A stretch of DNA of 64,000 nucleotides from Anseranas semipalmata (Eukaryota > Chordata > Aves > Anseriformes > Anseranatidae). Below the pieces are notes generated by a model. It was not told the DNA's origin and did no database searches. It worked only from the letters and a program-made list of their open reading frames with translations. The stretch's first letter is position 1, and every line of letters starts with the position of its first letter. The DNA is taken from NCBI GenBank assembly GCA_013399115.1, contig VXAA01003157.1:837239-901238 (forward strand). Direction: 5' to 3'. Below are positions 13,589-27,200 of the stretch, piece by piece. Made by a program: the position numbers and the translations under genes.

Positions 13589-13681
13589 TCACAGAATGGC
13601 TGAGGTTGGAAGGGACCTCTGGAGCTCATCTGGTCCAAGTCCCCTGCTCAAGCAGGGACACCTAGAGCAGGCTGCCCTGGG
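13589..13681 (-). mobile_element. CR1 LINE 3'-end fragment
   Basis: Read on the plus strand it is the classic inverted CR1 tail: CACAGAATGGCTGAGGTTGG, then GGGACCTCTGGAG, CATCTGGTCCAA and CCCTGCTCAAGCAGGG, stopping after GCAGGCTGCCC. Only about 93 bases of the 3' end are present, so this is a severely 5'-truncated insertion. The short open frame that starts inside it at 13596 is only the reverse strand of the tail running into flanking DNA. Confidence 0.93.
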
Positions 13682-14373
13682 AATTTTTGCTTATGATGAC
13701 ACTTTCTCTTTTCATTTATTCCTTTTTAATGACTGTCATTGTAGTTGTATCTCTCTGGTGGCTGGAAGAAAGAATCCATCTCAATCCATACTGAATATTC
13801 CATAGGCTTCAAGGTTCTTGAAGTTAATGTTAATGTTAACTGTGTGCGTCCCAGATCTTATCTTTTACAAAGAATCTGCATCATCCTTTGTACATATGCA
13901 CTAGTGGTGTTTGTTTAAAAATGTAAGCAAAGAATTGGGGAGCTGTGATAAAGCCAGTGCTGTGATAAAGTGTTGCACGTCAGAATTTCTCTTTGCAACT
14001 ATCCTGTCTGCGTAGGAGGTATCACAGTTATGTATTTGTCTGACCTGTGTCGATGCTGAATTTTTTCATGATTTCTGTGCAGAGTTTTGTGGCTTTTTTT
14101 TTTTTTTAAACATAACTTCAACTTTTTCCTCTCTTGAATTTAGAGTGGCTGCACTCTCTCAGGTGAGATAAACAGAAATTCTCCACATTAGGAATGAACA
14201 TTTCTGAAAGTGCTTTGAAGATGTGTAAAATTTGTGAAGCTTTTTTTGTACATTCAGTCAATGATTTTTCTTTCAATACATTCCTGACAGACCCTCCTAT
14301 CTCTTCTTGTCCAAAATAACATTCACTACAAATACTGAAAAATAATATAAATAGATCACAGATAGAACATAAT
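13682..14373. other. Non-coding spacer
   Basis: I see no gene. Short direct repeats occur: GCTGTGATAAAG twice at about 13941-13972, and TTAATG repeated near 13820-13835. A T15 run is at 14093-14107. Confidence 0.5.
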
Positions 14374-14484
14374 TTATATATATATATAACTTGCTTCTAT
14401 ATATATATAACTATATNTGTGACAACTTTTATATATATATAACTATATATATATATAACATATATATATATATATATATATATA
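14374..14484. repeat. AT-rich tandem repeat cluster with a single N
   Basis: Several (TA)n blocks are separated by short AACTTGC, AACTATAT and TGTGACAACTTT spacers, so the unit looks like TATATATATAAC plus a variable tail rather than a pure dinucleotide. The undetermined base at 14417 lies inside it. Length and unit order may be unreliable in the assembly. Confidence 0.85.
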
Positions 14485-15617
14485 ACTTGCAAAGCAAGTC
14501 ATTTCGTCAATGATGACCAATTTCCTTGTAGTTTTGGCTATGCAGCAGCCACTTTCATCATAGCCATCCTCTTCAGCAATGAAGCATATGTGCAACAGAA
14601 ATTTACTTTTCTTACACAGCATCAGAAAAAATAGTTTTCTCCATATTTCAAAGTTGCTCTACCAAGTAGCAAGATGTCACTCTTTATTTTTATACCAGTG
14701 ATGCAATTTTTGTGTCTTTGTGAGGCACTGCCATGCTTGACAAATGCTTCTCCAGAGGCAGACCCCAGGGACATCCTCTCTACAGTGCACAGCACCAACC
14801 AAATGCCTTGAGAGATACTTAAGGACTTTCTCACCTTCCCTGTGAAAGCAATAGTAACTGAAGCAGAGTTAGGATTCAAAAAACCTGCATTACATGTACT
14901 TTTTCTGTGCTGGCTGCAGCTTGCTAGCTCATGTAAAAGAGTAATGACCCAAGTTGCACCTTCCATGTATAAGTGCTGCTAGTTGTACTAGCCAAGCACT
15001 CCTGTCCTGGCACTGTGGGAGCTTGGTGATTAGGAACTCAGTTGCCCCCAGTTTACACACCTGCACGTGCTTATACCTAGCTGCAATCTGGCCCGGTGTC
15101 ATTAAAAGAACACCCATGAGAAACAGAAAATTCAAATACTGCCTCTTTATGACAGACTATGAATAAATAAGAGTGAAAGATTTATACTGCATTAACCATT
15201 GGAGAATTCAACCACTATAAATATAGTGTACTCTTGAAATTATAGTGACAATTTGGAAGTAATTGAAGGATACTATGTGTAAATGTGTCTATTTATACAG
15301 GCAGGTCCATTCACCCCAAATTGTAGAGAATAAATAACATGCAATACAATTTCTTTTATACCAAAATGACACTCTAGAGAAAAAGGAGTGCAGAAGCAGG
15401 ATAATGTGACAGAAAAAGGCAGACAAAGGACAGTGTAAAAATGCTCAGGAGGGAGAAAAGGAGGAACGGAAAAAATAGGGCAATATGCTAAAGAAAAAAA
15501 AAACAGGCTGCAGAAAGGAGAAATAAAGGTTGGATGACATGATATGCTAAAACAAAGAGATTAAATGAAAAGGATAGGTGTAAGGATAAGTGTAATGGGG
15601 AAGAAAAAATAAGACAT

Positions 15618-15634
15618 ACAACAACAACAACAAA
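15618..15634. repeat. (CAA)n microsatellite
   Basis: Five consecutive CAA units in an otherwise A-rich, purine-rich stretch (about 15360-15840). Confidence 0.85.
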
Positions 15635-18600
15635 GAAAAGCTAATAGAATAGTACACAGAAAAAATAGTTAATATGACGCAGATAAATATAAACATAGTT
15701 CAGTGTTAAAAGAACAAAAAGGTAGGCTGGGTATTTCCTTCTGGAAACAAAAAGACTTCTGTGAAAAGGGCACAAGAGAAAGTGTGCAAAAAGTGAAATA
15801 CATGAGAAAATGATGGAAAAAAAGTAAGATGAAAAATTGTGAGTTCTGTTATGGTAACTTGATGTTTCTTCTGTGCTCAGCAGTACCTATAATGGCACAA
15901 ACACACCCTACATAAAACTTGGCACTAATGTCATAAAAGACAGGATTTGGGGGACTGATAAAGATCATGGTCTGAGGGAAAAAAAAAAAAAAAAAAGAGC
16001 AAAGCTCTCTGGATGCATTTGTGGATATCTCAAAGGATATCATTCATAGTGCTTCTCTTTCTTCCTCCTAGTGATTTTCCGTATATGCCCATAACATACT
16101 AGTGACTCAAGGCAACATGTATACTGAGATTCAGGAGGCCATGGAGTATCCAGGACACTGGCATGGGATTTAAAGACTTGACTCAGTGTCTATGACAAAC
16201 TGGCGTCTTTTTTTTAAAATAGCAGCTGAAGGCCAGGCATAACCTAATCTTCCAGGGCATCTAAAATTGCCCTGCATACCTATGCAGCCAAGTCCAGCCC
16301 GTGACTTAGTTCTTAAGGGGATAGTGCTTGACTTTGCTGAACATAATATCTGCTGTAAAGGTTTTACAACTGTGTAAATAGAGCTGTATAGGGTCATTTC
16401 ACAGATGTGTTCTTAGCAACCACTAACAGGCAGAGAGAACACTACCTTGTTGCCTTATAACCTGTCTGTATGTGATGTGACTGGAAAGTAACTGGTAGGA
16501 AATTGCTGTGACTTTCCCACTCTCTACTGCTTCTACAGAAAAGTGAAAACCTAACTCAAACTCAAAAGTTCTTCATAAACAGACAGCCAAGCCTTCATAA
16601 TGAGGACACCTTGTAATATTGCCACTCTGCTTGCATGGCTAAGTAAGAAATTCATATGTTCATCAGAAACTAAGGGCGTTCCTTAAAGATATCTTCTCCA
16701 CACACAGGAGTTACCTTTAGCTATGTTTCTCTCTCACCCTTTTCACTGGGTCATGACAGAAATTTCAGATGACATCAATGAACTGGAAGAGCAATGCCTA
16801 TTTCTTACTAAGATAAATTGATTCATGCTGAAAATGTCTTTGAATGGGTTCTTATTTAGATTTGGCCACGTCTTCAGTAACCAGGAAGGAAAAATATTGG
16901 CAAATGTGGTAGAAACCTTAATGCTTTCTGCTAAAAAGTGAGCTGCAGAGCTGGGACTAACATCCCACATTGGTGGTTACACTTTGGTCAGCCTTGTAGG
17001 ATGAGGAAATACCAGCTGCTCATGAGTGGGGTGTGCAGACAATTCCATTCACCTTAACCAAGCATAAGGACAACTTGATTTCTCTCCACTGTAGATGGTA
17101 GGGGAATTCATGGGTGGCTGGTACGGTAGCAGGGACTAACTAGACCAAATAAAAAAATTTCCTCTACTTCACCAGGTACTCCTGCCATATAGATAATTTT
17201 CTCAGACCTTTCAGGACGTTTTGCACTGGGGGAAACTAGTATTCCTGGTTACTGAGAACAATCCATCATCCAGGCCACAAACTGAAGAGAGTTCAGGTCA
17301 GTGCAGGACTACTCTTTCTTTGTCCTAGGACAGCAGGTATGGGGATCAAGATAAGTCTTTAGAATTAAGGGATGAGAGATGGAAAACATCTGGGAACAAG
17401 AACTGCGCATAAGAAAAGCGCATAGGAAACAGCAATTTTAACTTGTTTCACAAGTAATAAACTTCCTGGGCAAATCCAGGGCAGAAATACCATGGTCAGC
17501 CCATTGAACAAGTGGTAGTTGAGATTCGGTTCTCCTGGCTGATGTCTCTTGCATAAAAATGCCAACAGGACGTAAGAGAACAGGATGCGCCCCATCTTCT
17601 TCACTTGGATTTTCAGGAAGAAGAAATTGACCTCACCTACATCTTCAGTGGAGACTACCGATTTTCAATATTCTTTTCAGCTCTGCTTCATTTGCCTGAT
17701 GGGCATTTCTTTAATCAGATTAACAGCTACAGTGTCCATCTAGCCTTTTCTTACCCTTTTGTTGCTTCTGTGAAAACAGTTTGAGAAACAGTTGTCTAAC
17801 TAGTACCAGATGCATAATATAGGAGCAAAATAAAGGTAAATGCTGTCATTCTACATTAAAGCCCTTAAAATGCTGTATTTGTGTCAAAAATGTATACACT
17901 ATATGAGGTGATACATCCTGCTTTCAATTTTCAAATATCTAACAGATTTTGATTTAATTCAAAAATGTTTCTACCACATCTGACCTGTGAAAATCCTGGA
18001 CAAAAAAGCTCTCCTTACAAGCAAAAGTAAGCTTGGATTTGTGGGATATTCATCATCAGACAAGTACAATAGACTACTGAAGAAGAGGAAAATGCCTTTT
18101 ACAGATTTCCAGTAATTTCACACCTTCTTTTTGAATAAAATTGGCAAATAACAGAGTTGTTAAAATGCTACAAAATTAGCAGTTTCTGATATTGAGACAT
18201 ATCAATGATCATGATGTGCACCTTTCATAATCCAGCAATAAACATACACATCTTCTAGCTAGCAACCAGGGTGGATTTGTAGAATGTATTTCTAAATGTG
18301 TGTATTAGTGTTGAATAGTACCTTCTACCCCCAAGCAGTATCTCACTGAAATCATGGCATATTCAACAAGGTAACTCAGTGAATAAACTACAGTTAGCAT
18401 GAATGCCAAGCCTGACTATTTTGTTCTATGGTTTTAGGACATATTTCTGTTTACCTTGTCAGTCAACAGCTCCAAGCTCAATTATATTTCCTAATTACTC
18501 CCACTTTGTTTATAAGCAAAATCTTAGTAGTCACATGTATAATGTATTTCTGAGTTTCAGATCTCAACATGCTGGTGGAACCCTGCACCCTTTCTTGTTT

Positions 18601-18834
18601 ACTACAGCAGAAAGTGAAGGCATGCATAAAATGGTGAATCATTCTCTCAATACACATCCTTCAATTGTCAGCTGCAAAATTAGGACTTTCTCTGAGAAGT
18701 CTGCTTCTCTGAAGATGCTCTTGTGCCCAGATTTGAATTAAAAATATGTACTTTAAACTTAAGAAGAAATGCATCAGACTGCCATTTGTGAATTGGTTCT
18801 ATTTGCCATCTGTAGAAATAGATATTTGAGCAAA

Positions 18835-18847
18835 GGGGGGGGGGGGG
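18835..18847. repeat. G13 homopolymer
   Basis: Thirteen consecutive G residues in AT-rich DNA. Homopolymers of this length are prone to sequencing and polishing errors. Confidence 0.9.
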
Positions 18848-21800
18848 TTAATTTCAATGCATGATAAGTGTGGTTACACAGGCAGCTGAGATTCATGTGT
18901 TCAGACACAGGGAGTAAAAACACAAAGTCAGTCAAGGTATTCTCATGTTCATATGTATGACCATTAGGGACCAGAAAAACTATGATTGGCTCTTTCTTAA
19001 TATCTGCTTTTTCTCTGTGAAAAACATTAAAACAGTAACCACAGCAAGGCAAGAACACTGCTGTGAGATCCTTTACCTTTCTTGCCTCTGCTTTTGAAAA
19101 GTCTTCTCAACACCAGCTTTGAGAAACCCTGCATAATATTACATTTTAAAGCAGTTCATTAGAAGACTAGAAATCGTTCCAGCAGAGAGATAGAATAAGA
19201 TAGCAGCTCTCAGGGGGCAGTTCAGTGATTGGGGTCATATGAATCTGCTATAGTAACTTGATTTTTAAGTGTAATAAAAATGTTGTCAGCACATAATATT
19301 TATATTTAAGAATTCCTATTTGTTTTCAAATTCATCCTCAGTTTATGTTTTCTGCAAAGTCTTTCTGCCAATACATTTATTCTCAGTATATTAAATGAAA
19401 ATATAGCATTTTTTTTCAGTGTAATAATACTAAAAAAATTGTAGAGAAAAAACAAATATAATGAATGGTTGAAATGAAGAGTAACCAAACTGCAAAATAG
19501 CAATGCAGTAACCCTTATGAACCAATAATAATTCTAATCACAGGAAAAGAAGAAAAGGGATATTAGTGCAATCACAATAAAGGAATTTTAAAATTAGTTT
19601 CAAAAATATTATAGATCAGAATCTTCTTGTTGCTAAATAACATGCTATTGGATAAAACACTCCAGGCAATGTTCTCTGATATTTTCTAGGAGCTACAATG
19701 CAGTCTTTCAAGTTGAAGAATGCCTTTGTGATTTATAATGCATTTGTCATTTGGTGGAGGGAATTCTACTCTCCAGTTTATTTGCTTTTTGGCAATCAAT
19801 AAAGCTATTTGTACAAAAGTCCCTTTGAATTTGTCTAGTCTGGTATTTTCATTTCTGTGAAGTAAACAATCATGGGATAAATAGGAATTTTTATTTTAGC
19901 TATTCCATTTGTGGCTTGAATCACTAGAGACTAATACTTTCACAATTTAGTAGAAGTTCAAAACATATGCATGGGGTCACTTTCATTTTTTAAAAAATCT
20001 AGGATAGCAAAAACTAGTAACCTTTACTGAACAAACTAAAAGATTTGTAGGTTGTAAAAAAAGTACTAAAATAACTATTGACATTTAACAGAATTTAATA
20101 CTTTACAACTGATTTGCATTTTACATTTGGCTGAGAGCAAGCTTCTGCAGACTTCATTGTTCCTGTACTTTATGTTTTGTGATGAATTTGCAAGACCAGA
20201 ATAAACTTGAGTTTGAAAAATTATCACCTACCTCTGCACGAATATTCTTTAGTTCACAGTAAGTCTGAGAAACACTTCTGCAGAAAAATGGATTTTCTAA
20301 CTGTCCAAGGATACATCCACTTTACACATCAACACCAAGGCAGGCTCTGCCATCATATTTCTTCTTCCTGCCTCCTCTGGTGTGTTTTGTATGCCGGTAA
20401 CAAAACTCAGCATCTAGACAGCATCTACATGAAAATTCTTCCTCCTTCTAGTCATTACTTTTTACTCAATTATCTCTGTCTATTATTTGTTGCTTATTTC
20501 TCACTTTAGACTTCACAAGGGTGTTTCATGCAGAGACACTGGATGCATGTAAAGACATAGAGCCCTGTTGTCTTTTTACATCTGAGGCATTGTATATATA
20601 GTTTGCATTAAGGGACAATGTAGCCTTTCTAGGTTATGTTTGCTCTCCAACAACACAAAGACTTTACCAGTGGCATTTCTTTTGGTCGAAGGCTTATGCC
20701 ATCACATTTGTATGTGGCCTTGTATGTGTGAACTTAAGTACATGTTTATAGATACACCCTTTTGACCATTTCAGTGTGTCAGTAACTTCTAAACATGCAG
20801 CCAGTTTCAAGTAAATATGACAGCAATGGGAATTTCAAAGTACATGATAAAAAGTCCTATAATAAGCAGAAGGGTGAAAAATAGAGAACGGAAAAGGCAA
20901 GAATACCTCTGTTATTACCTTTTCTTCTTTGGCCCACATCATAGCCCAGAAAGAAGAGCTGCCTGACCACTTCACATTTACTAACTGTCCAGTCAGCATG
21001 CACTCAACCTGCAAACCAGCCATGGCATTTACTGCCTCTTGCCTTCGCAGAAGAGGTAGGAGGGATCAGTGCTTAGAAGTAAGAGGTAGGTAGGAGTATT
21101 AGAGAGGCAGAATGAGGGGAGAGCTATGAGATTTCAATAGTAGCCAGGTGGATGTGAGATGAAAAGCCACTCACAGAACCAATTTAATGGAGAAAAGGAG
21201 TGTGTTCCTATTTACTGTCTTTTTATCTCTGCTTGAGAAACCATGTGCTTGAAGAGATCATAATTAGTTAGCTGATACCAGGTAATTGGATGGAAAAAAG
21301 AACACCTAGTCTGAACTACTTCACAACTCAGATTTTTTAGGTGGTGAGAGAGATTCTGATTCTTGAACAATTAGGTCTCTTATTGATAATGGCTTATAGA
21401 AAAGAACCATACTAACAGAAAAGACTGGGATGACTTTAATGAATGTGCGTAGTTAACTAGAATAAAGGGCTTTGATGGCTGGTATTCTCAAATAATTGGC
21501 TCATTAACCTTAACTATATCAACCTTTTCTCATTATCAAGGTTAAATAATTGAATAGATAGACTTCTGGGGAACTTGCAGTATTTCCCAGACAGAGGACA
21601 GCCACTTCCTCGTGTGATAGAAACCTTCTGATTAAAGAAGCAGTTTGTGAGAGAGAAGAAATAATCACACACATATGCACGAATAATAAATAATTTCATT
21701 TTAATTGTGAGAAAACACTACATAAAAAAAATAAAAAGATTTAACTTGTGCTGAACAATTTTCAAGCTGCCATCATGTATTTTAAAAAACATCTATATAC

Positions 21801-24127
21801 CACTGATATTTTAGCAAAAACTTGATAGTACTGTCAAATTCTGCTTTCTTGTAGATAACCAGCAAAGATTATTTCATGTGCAGGTCTTCTCATTGCCTAG
21901 CTATGGTTCTTGCAATAGACAGAAACACCTAAAGCCCCTAGTCAACCAGCAAGTCACCATGAAGCATGAAAACACTGAGATTTTTATAGAAAAAAAATAA
22001 ATTCCAAATGAAAGAGAACCAAGAAGATGCTGTCCAGTAGTCATCACACACTATCAGCCTAACAGGCATATAGAAGCACCAGTTAGGTAGTGTTTGTATG
22101 ACCTGCCTGTCACCAAAAAAAAAAAAAAAAAGTATTACTGGTGTAAGACTGGCATGCACCAACATGGAGGCATGAAAAGGAATCCTGTTCTTGGAGTAAG
22201 TGAGAGACATAACTGCAAATGTTGGGTTCCAAGAGGGCCTTGCATGGATGTTGCATGATGGTAACCACTATGCACTGCTCTTCTGAGGGCAAGGAGCTAA
22301 GCACTACCTGCTGCTATTACCACTACCATATTCACAATGTGAATGGGCTAAAACCATTTTTACTCCACTTTTGAAGACATCATCTGCCACTGAGAGAGTA
22401 TGAGCGAGAGGGTAGTTTAAAAAGAGCCTTGGGTTGGTGGCAGAAAATCATGGTCTGAGCAGCTGGAAGGGGCTCAAAACCTGATACGTGATGGTGGGAG
22501 GAAGACCAGTGCTCAAGCTGCTTGCTGCAACTTTCAGAAAGATTATGAATTTATCTTTTCCTTAGGGCTAAGGTGAGAATGAGGGTTGAATTATTCATTG
22601 CACACCAGGCTCAGCAGCAATACAAGGACAAATAATGTAGAAAGGGGCAGATTAGAGAAGTCCCCTAGGAACAGAGGGAATCTCCTAGGTAAGCCAGTGT
22701 ATTCAAATGCATAAAAAGACCTGAGAAATGACTGAGAGATGAGTCCAAACAGACATCTATAAACTAGTTACACAGGATAAATACGGAAATTTAACTAATA
22801 AGTGATACATTTGTCATCCGGAGCCCCTACTTGATACTCCAGATAAAGCTATTAAATAGGAGAAGCCTCAATAAAAAAAAAAAATCCAGTCCTCAGCTCA
22901 TTTCTCTTTTTCCCAGAATGCTTCCAAGCTGTTCTTTTCCTTTTTTCTTGAAACTGTTTTTGACTCCCAATATATCTACAATGCAAACAATATGAAATCA
23001 ACACCACCGTGTTTTTGAAAACCTATATGGTATAAATGAGCAAAGGAAAAGGTAAAGGTCAGAACAGTGTCTTAGGAAAAAGACTAACAGCTAATTGGAA
23101 AAATGTGTCTCTAGACTCTGAGCTCAACTAAACTCCCTATTGTATTTCTTCAGAATGTGGCTGTTGTTTTATTTATGTGTGTAGTGTGTTGTGATTTTGC
23201 CTACTATGATTTGTGTTTGTTTTTCAGCCTGTTCTTGCAGATATTTGGTGTGGAACTAATCCCCTCTCCAGCTCATCCTCCCCCATTTCCAACCTAACTT
23301 GAGTTATAGCTTGATGTTTGAAAGATTTCCTGCAAATAATTATCTCTTGAGTAGGAGGATTATAGTAATGTTCAGAACATTGATCTCTGAAACTTTTAAA
23401 GTAAAAAATTGCTCAGAGAATCATGAGTTTACCCACAGGCATAAAACATGAAATTAGTCAGACATAGTTGATAAACATGTAGTGAGGGATGTATAATATT
23501 GAACTGGTTGATGCAGTTAAATGGTTAACAGACAATGTTCAAGGAATGCATTGCACAATGCCTTGCATTTCTAAGTGCTCTATTATAAATCTCATATTTT
23601 CAAAATGATCTATGTCTATAAGTACTCTTGTTTTATGGATGAATGGGTAACTAATCTGAGTGTTCTCTAACCACTTGTTTTAGACAGAGCTAAGCTTTGA
23701 CTATCTCAGTACTGAAGCCCTTTAAGTTATTTTCAGATAGGCAGTTAAAATACCAATACACCCAAAACATTCTGTCACTTCATTTATTTAGTCTTGACTT
23801 GAAAATAATTTAGAGAAAGGATTTCTTAGAGTAGAAAGTGAAGAAGAAACAGATACTGTTTGTATCACACAGTTAATACCATACATTGGCACCACAACCA
23901 TCAAAGAAACCTTACGATTCCCCTCTAAATACACACTGCAGCTGGAATGATAAAGAAAAAGCCTTCCTATACTAAGATATCAATATCATTTTCTGTGAAA
24001 TCAGAGGAAATCTTTAATCACTATTAAACTTGTCTGAGCAAGGACTGAATACGAGCATATGATTTGCTCACAATTGCAATTTTCTACATAAAACTTACAT
24101 TATAATACTATGTAATGACCAAGGCCC

Positions 24128-24135
24128 TATAAAAG
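24128..24135 (+). promoter_or_regulatory. TATA-box-like site (TATAAAAG)
   Basis: A canonical TATAAAAG octamer is followed about 40 bases downstream by a short open frame (24176-24304). No CpG-rich region or other promoter elements accompany it. In AT-rich DNA such octamers arise by chance, so this is only a candidate. Confidence 0.15.
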
Positions 24136-24304
24136 CAGGACTTCCTCCTGCAATCTATTCTTGTCAGCAGCAAGGATGTTTATAAAGCTACCAGACACCC
24201 AAACCTCCAACAAGTTAACCCTTCAAGGCCACAACTGCAGACACAAAATAGCCACTCTGAGCTGCCAATATAGAGCTTGTGTACTCTATAGTAGGAAAAG
24301 GTGA

Positions 24305-27023
24305 CTTGCAAGTGTCTAATGTCTTTTCATAGTCTTTTTATACAGTATAAAATGTATACATACATTTTGTATACCATATAAGCACATACATATGATTTTC
24401 AAATGAGATTTCCGGAAGATGAAGGGAGAGAGGAGGTGATCCATTATTTAGATGTTCTTAAAATAGTAAAAACTCTTTAAGCTGAAGACTTTCAGTGGCA
24501 GAGGTCTGACTAGTCCTGTGCTTTTGGGGGTAATTATTCTCTCTGTCTTTGTGTCTCTGTTCCAGGAACCACCACAGCTTCTGAGTCTTTCACATGGCAC
24601 CTGCTACCACTTGGGCAGTCAGACCCTGGAACTCCATATCCAGTGTGAAGATAGGTTTGCCAAATTTGGCACCCAAGGAAGCAGATAAAACATTATAAAG
24701 AAACAGAATGAGCTGACAGGATTGCACAGATCTCTGCTGTCTATGTCTGTCTTGACTTAGACACAGTGTTGCTGTACAAAAGTTCATGCTCTGGAAAAGG
24801 ACTGCCATAGCATGTACAAGGAACCCCTCCACCACAGATCCCCAAAATGCTGATGACGGAAGAGAGGTAACTTTGGAAAACATCTGTAAAAAAACATATT
24901 TTCACCGAAAACGTATCTCCCAACTTAACTGTTAAGATAAATAGATAGGTAGGCAGTCACACAGATGGGTAGATGAGCACCATGAGTTAAGGGTCATGAA
25001 AGTGAGTTTCTTAAAACTAGAAGCTTTCAAAGTAGAACAGTCAGTGTAAGGTCAAAATGAACCATCCTAATCTAAACTAATGTCCTGCTTAAAACAGTTC
25101 AAAAGTGCTCCCTGACACTGTTAATTCCTGACAACAATACAGAAATACCTTCCAAAAGTCAAGGCAGGATGATTTACATAATTATCACCTGTGATATTTA
25201 TGAAAAAAAAAACTATGACACTGTTCAGTAAGTTGTTCCACTAGCTATGTATCATAACATCTAAAAATGTCCATCTGAACAAGCTTAGCATCAAATTTCT
25301 ATTTTTCTGTCTAAACACAGTGTTGAGGTGGAGCAGCAGAGTAACTAGTTCCTTTTAATCTCTGTCATGAGCATCCCTCAAAGTCCATGCACGAGGAGAG
25401 ACAAGAGGGTAGGACTGGATTGGGTTGTAACTGACCATCTTGAGCCCACTGAGCACTCACATTGTGCACTGGAGCTGCATACCATAGGGTTTTCTCCCAT
25501 CTGAAAAACATATCCCAGTACCTGCCAGCTCGAGATGTTCACAGTGAGGCTACAGTGAACAATGATGTGTGCTGGTCCTGTAGTTGCCTGCTTTGGTATC
25601 AGCAGAAATCACTGGAGCCCAAAGGCTCTCACATATGCTACCATAAGCAGTGAGCTGACCTTTTCTTTTACTGCTCTCAAGACATTTGACCAATTTTGTA
25701 GACAGACAAATAGACTAGCTATTCTCTTTCTACTTTTGTTTTACTTACATGGCTACTGTTAGTTATCTCTCATTTTCCTTGGACACTTATTCCCAGTTCA
25801 AGTCATTTCTTTGCATTACACTGGTTGGCTATTGATCACGATCAGGTTGATACCATGCTCTGTTACTCTGTACATTTCTTTGGCAAAGTGCTGTGCCCTT
25901 TCTCCCTCTCATTATTATAGACTGCAGTAATTTTTATTCTCAATGAAGTTGTTTCTACTAATCTCTGTGTTTATGACTCTTTTCTTCAGATGAAGTGTAT
26001 CTACTCTGTCTGTCAGGACATTTGCCAAGCAGTAGTGCAAAAGGCATTAACTATTTCTGGAATTCATTTGGTTATACAGCTCAAGAGGGTCTTCGTGCTT
26101 TGGACAAAGGCAGTGTCTCCCATTAGCTACTTATACTCTGACATTAGACTTATTGATGACAGGATATGATAATTACAGGTGCCACCAGGGTATAGAGACA
26201 GCTCAGGTCACAAATTCTCAGATGTCTTTTCTTGTTCTATGAAAAAAAGGTTTTACAAGAGAATTCCGAGTCTCTCATACTTGCAATTAGATTGCCAAAG
26301 AGAGGAAAAAATATTCATAGGGTTCATATAAATCACTTATAGTAAATACCTCCTACATAGATTTCTGGTCCACAAAGCAATGGTAATGTTATAATACTGT
26401 ATGCTTTTGATGAATGATAACTATATTAACACATAAACATTTTATGCATCATTCTCTCCATCATGCACCTATCTGTGAACTACATACACTGATTTCAGCA
26501 TACACTGATTTCAAACTACCTTCCTTCAATTAGGTAAAAAATGTAGCTACCCAACACAAATGCAAAATGAGAATTTCACCAGGAAAATGTTCAAAAATTT
26601 TAAATATATTTTCCTCTGTGAAAGGGATTCAACAGTTATGGGAAATCATTTAAGAAATGTTTTCTTTAAAAGGACTTGTCCTGTCAAAAGGTGTTGATCA
26701 AAGTTTATTCATAATTGCTGAACATCATAAATACTTAATAAATACATAATTGAACATTTAAATATAGCTTTAACTGATCGTGTTTAGCAATGACTGTATA
26801 CTTTTGCAAAAACAAACAAACAAACAAATAATAGAGATCTTTAGGGAGATCTTTACAGAAAGAGTTAGACTGATAATACAGATACTTGTTGCACATTTTT
26901 GTTCAATCGTTGTTCCCCTCAGATTTTGAGGTCATGAATTTTCTTCCAATCATGGTAGGGTATTGACCAATCCATTCTGGAGATCTATTTCTGGAGGGTA
27001 TTTGAAGAATAAGCAATCCTACT
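24305..27023. other. Unique non-coding DNA
   Basis: No gene recognised. A slightly GC-richer block at 24540-24870 carries a 97-codon minus-strand frame (24590-24883) without a recognisable domain. A short direct repeat, CATACACTGATTTCA twice, lies at about 26485-26513. An (AAAC)n run is at 26807-26828. Confidence 0.5.
26807..26828. repeat. (AAAC)n microsatellite
   Basis: About five AAAC units. Confidence 0.85.
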
Positions 27024-27093
27024 AGATGATATGATATCAAACATAATATGATATGATATCAGATACGATATGATATGGTATGATATGATATCT
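27024..27093. repeat. (ATGAT)n-type imperfect tandem repeat
   Basis: Variants of GATATGATAT recur across about 70 bases (for example ATGATATGATATCA, ATATGATATGATATCAG, TATGGTATGATATGATATC). The array runs directly into the 5' end of the CR1 fragment that follows. Confidence 0.8.
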
Positions 27094-27200
27094 GACATAT
27101 GGTCTGATTTTTGGTGTGGTCCTATGGGGACCCAGGAGTTGGACTCGATGATCCTTGTGGATCCCTTCCAACTTGGATATTCTATGATTCTATGATTCTA
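27094..27200 (+). mobile_element. CR1 LINE 3'-end fragment
   Basis: Contains the CR1 3' block: GGTCTGATTTTTGG, GTGGTCCTATGGGGACCCAG, GAGTTGGACTCGATGATCCT, CCCTTCCAACTTGG, and a terminal array of about three TATTCTATGATTCTA-type units. About 107 bases are left and nothing coding. Confidence 0.95.

Larger units (their letters stand above)
14485..24127. other. Long unique non-coding stretch
   Basis: About 9.6 kb with no recognised gene and no CR1 copy, the longest CR1-free run in the window. Simple features are a (CAA)n at 15618-15634, A18 near 15979-15996, G13 at 18835-18847 and A17 near 22117-22133. Open frames reach at most 114 codons (14622-14966, minus strand) and show no signature. Old repeats too diverged to recognise by eye may be present. 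Confidence 0.55.

Noticed and set aside
14622..14966. 114-codon minus-strand frame
   Set aside because: No recognisable motif, overlapping frames on both strands, and no exon-like borders seen.
18403..18741. 112-codon plus-strand frame
   Set aside because: Hydrophobic/Ser-rich composition typical of random AT-rich sequence, no family signature.
23565..23720. Second possible MIR-like relic
   Set aside because: Only a faint resemblance (GTACTCTTGTTTTATGGATG); no AAGGTCAC block, so not supportable.
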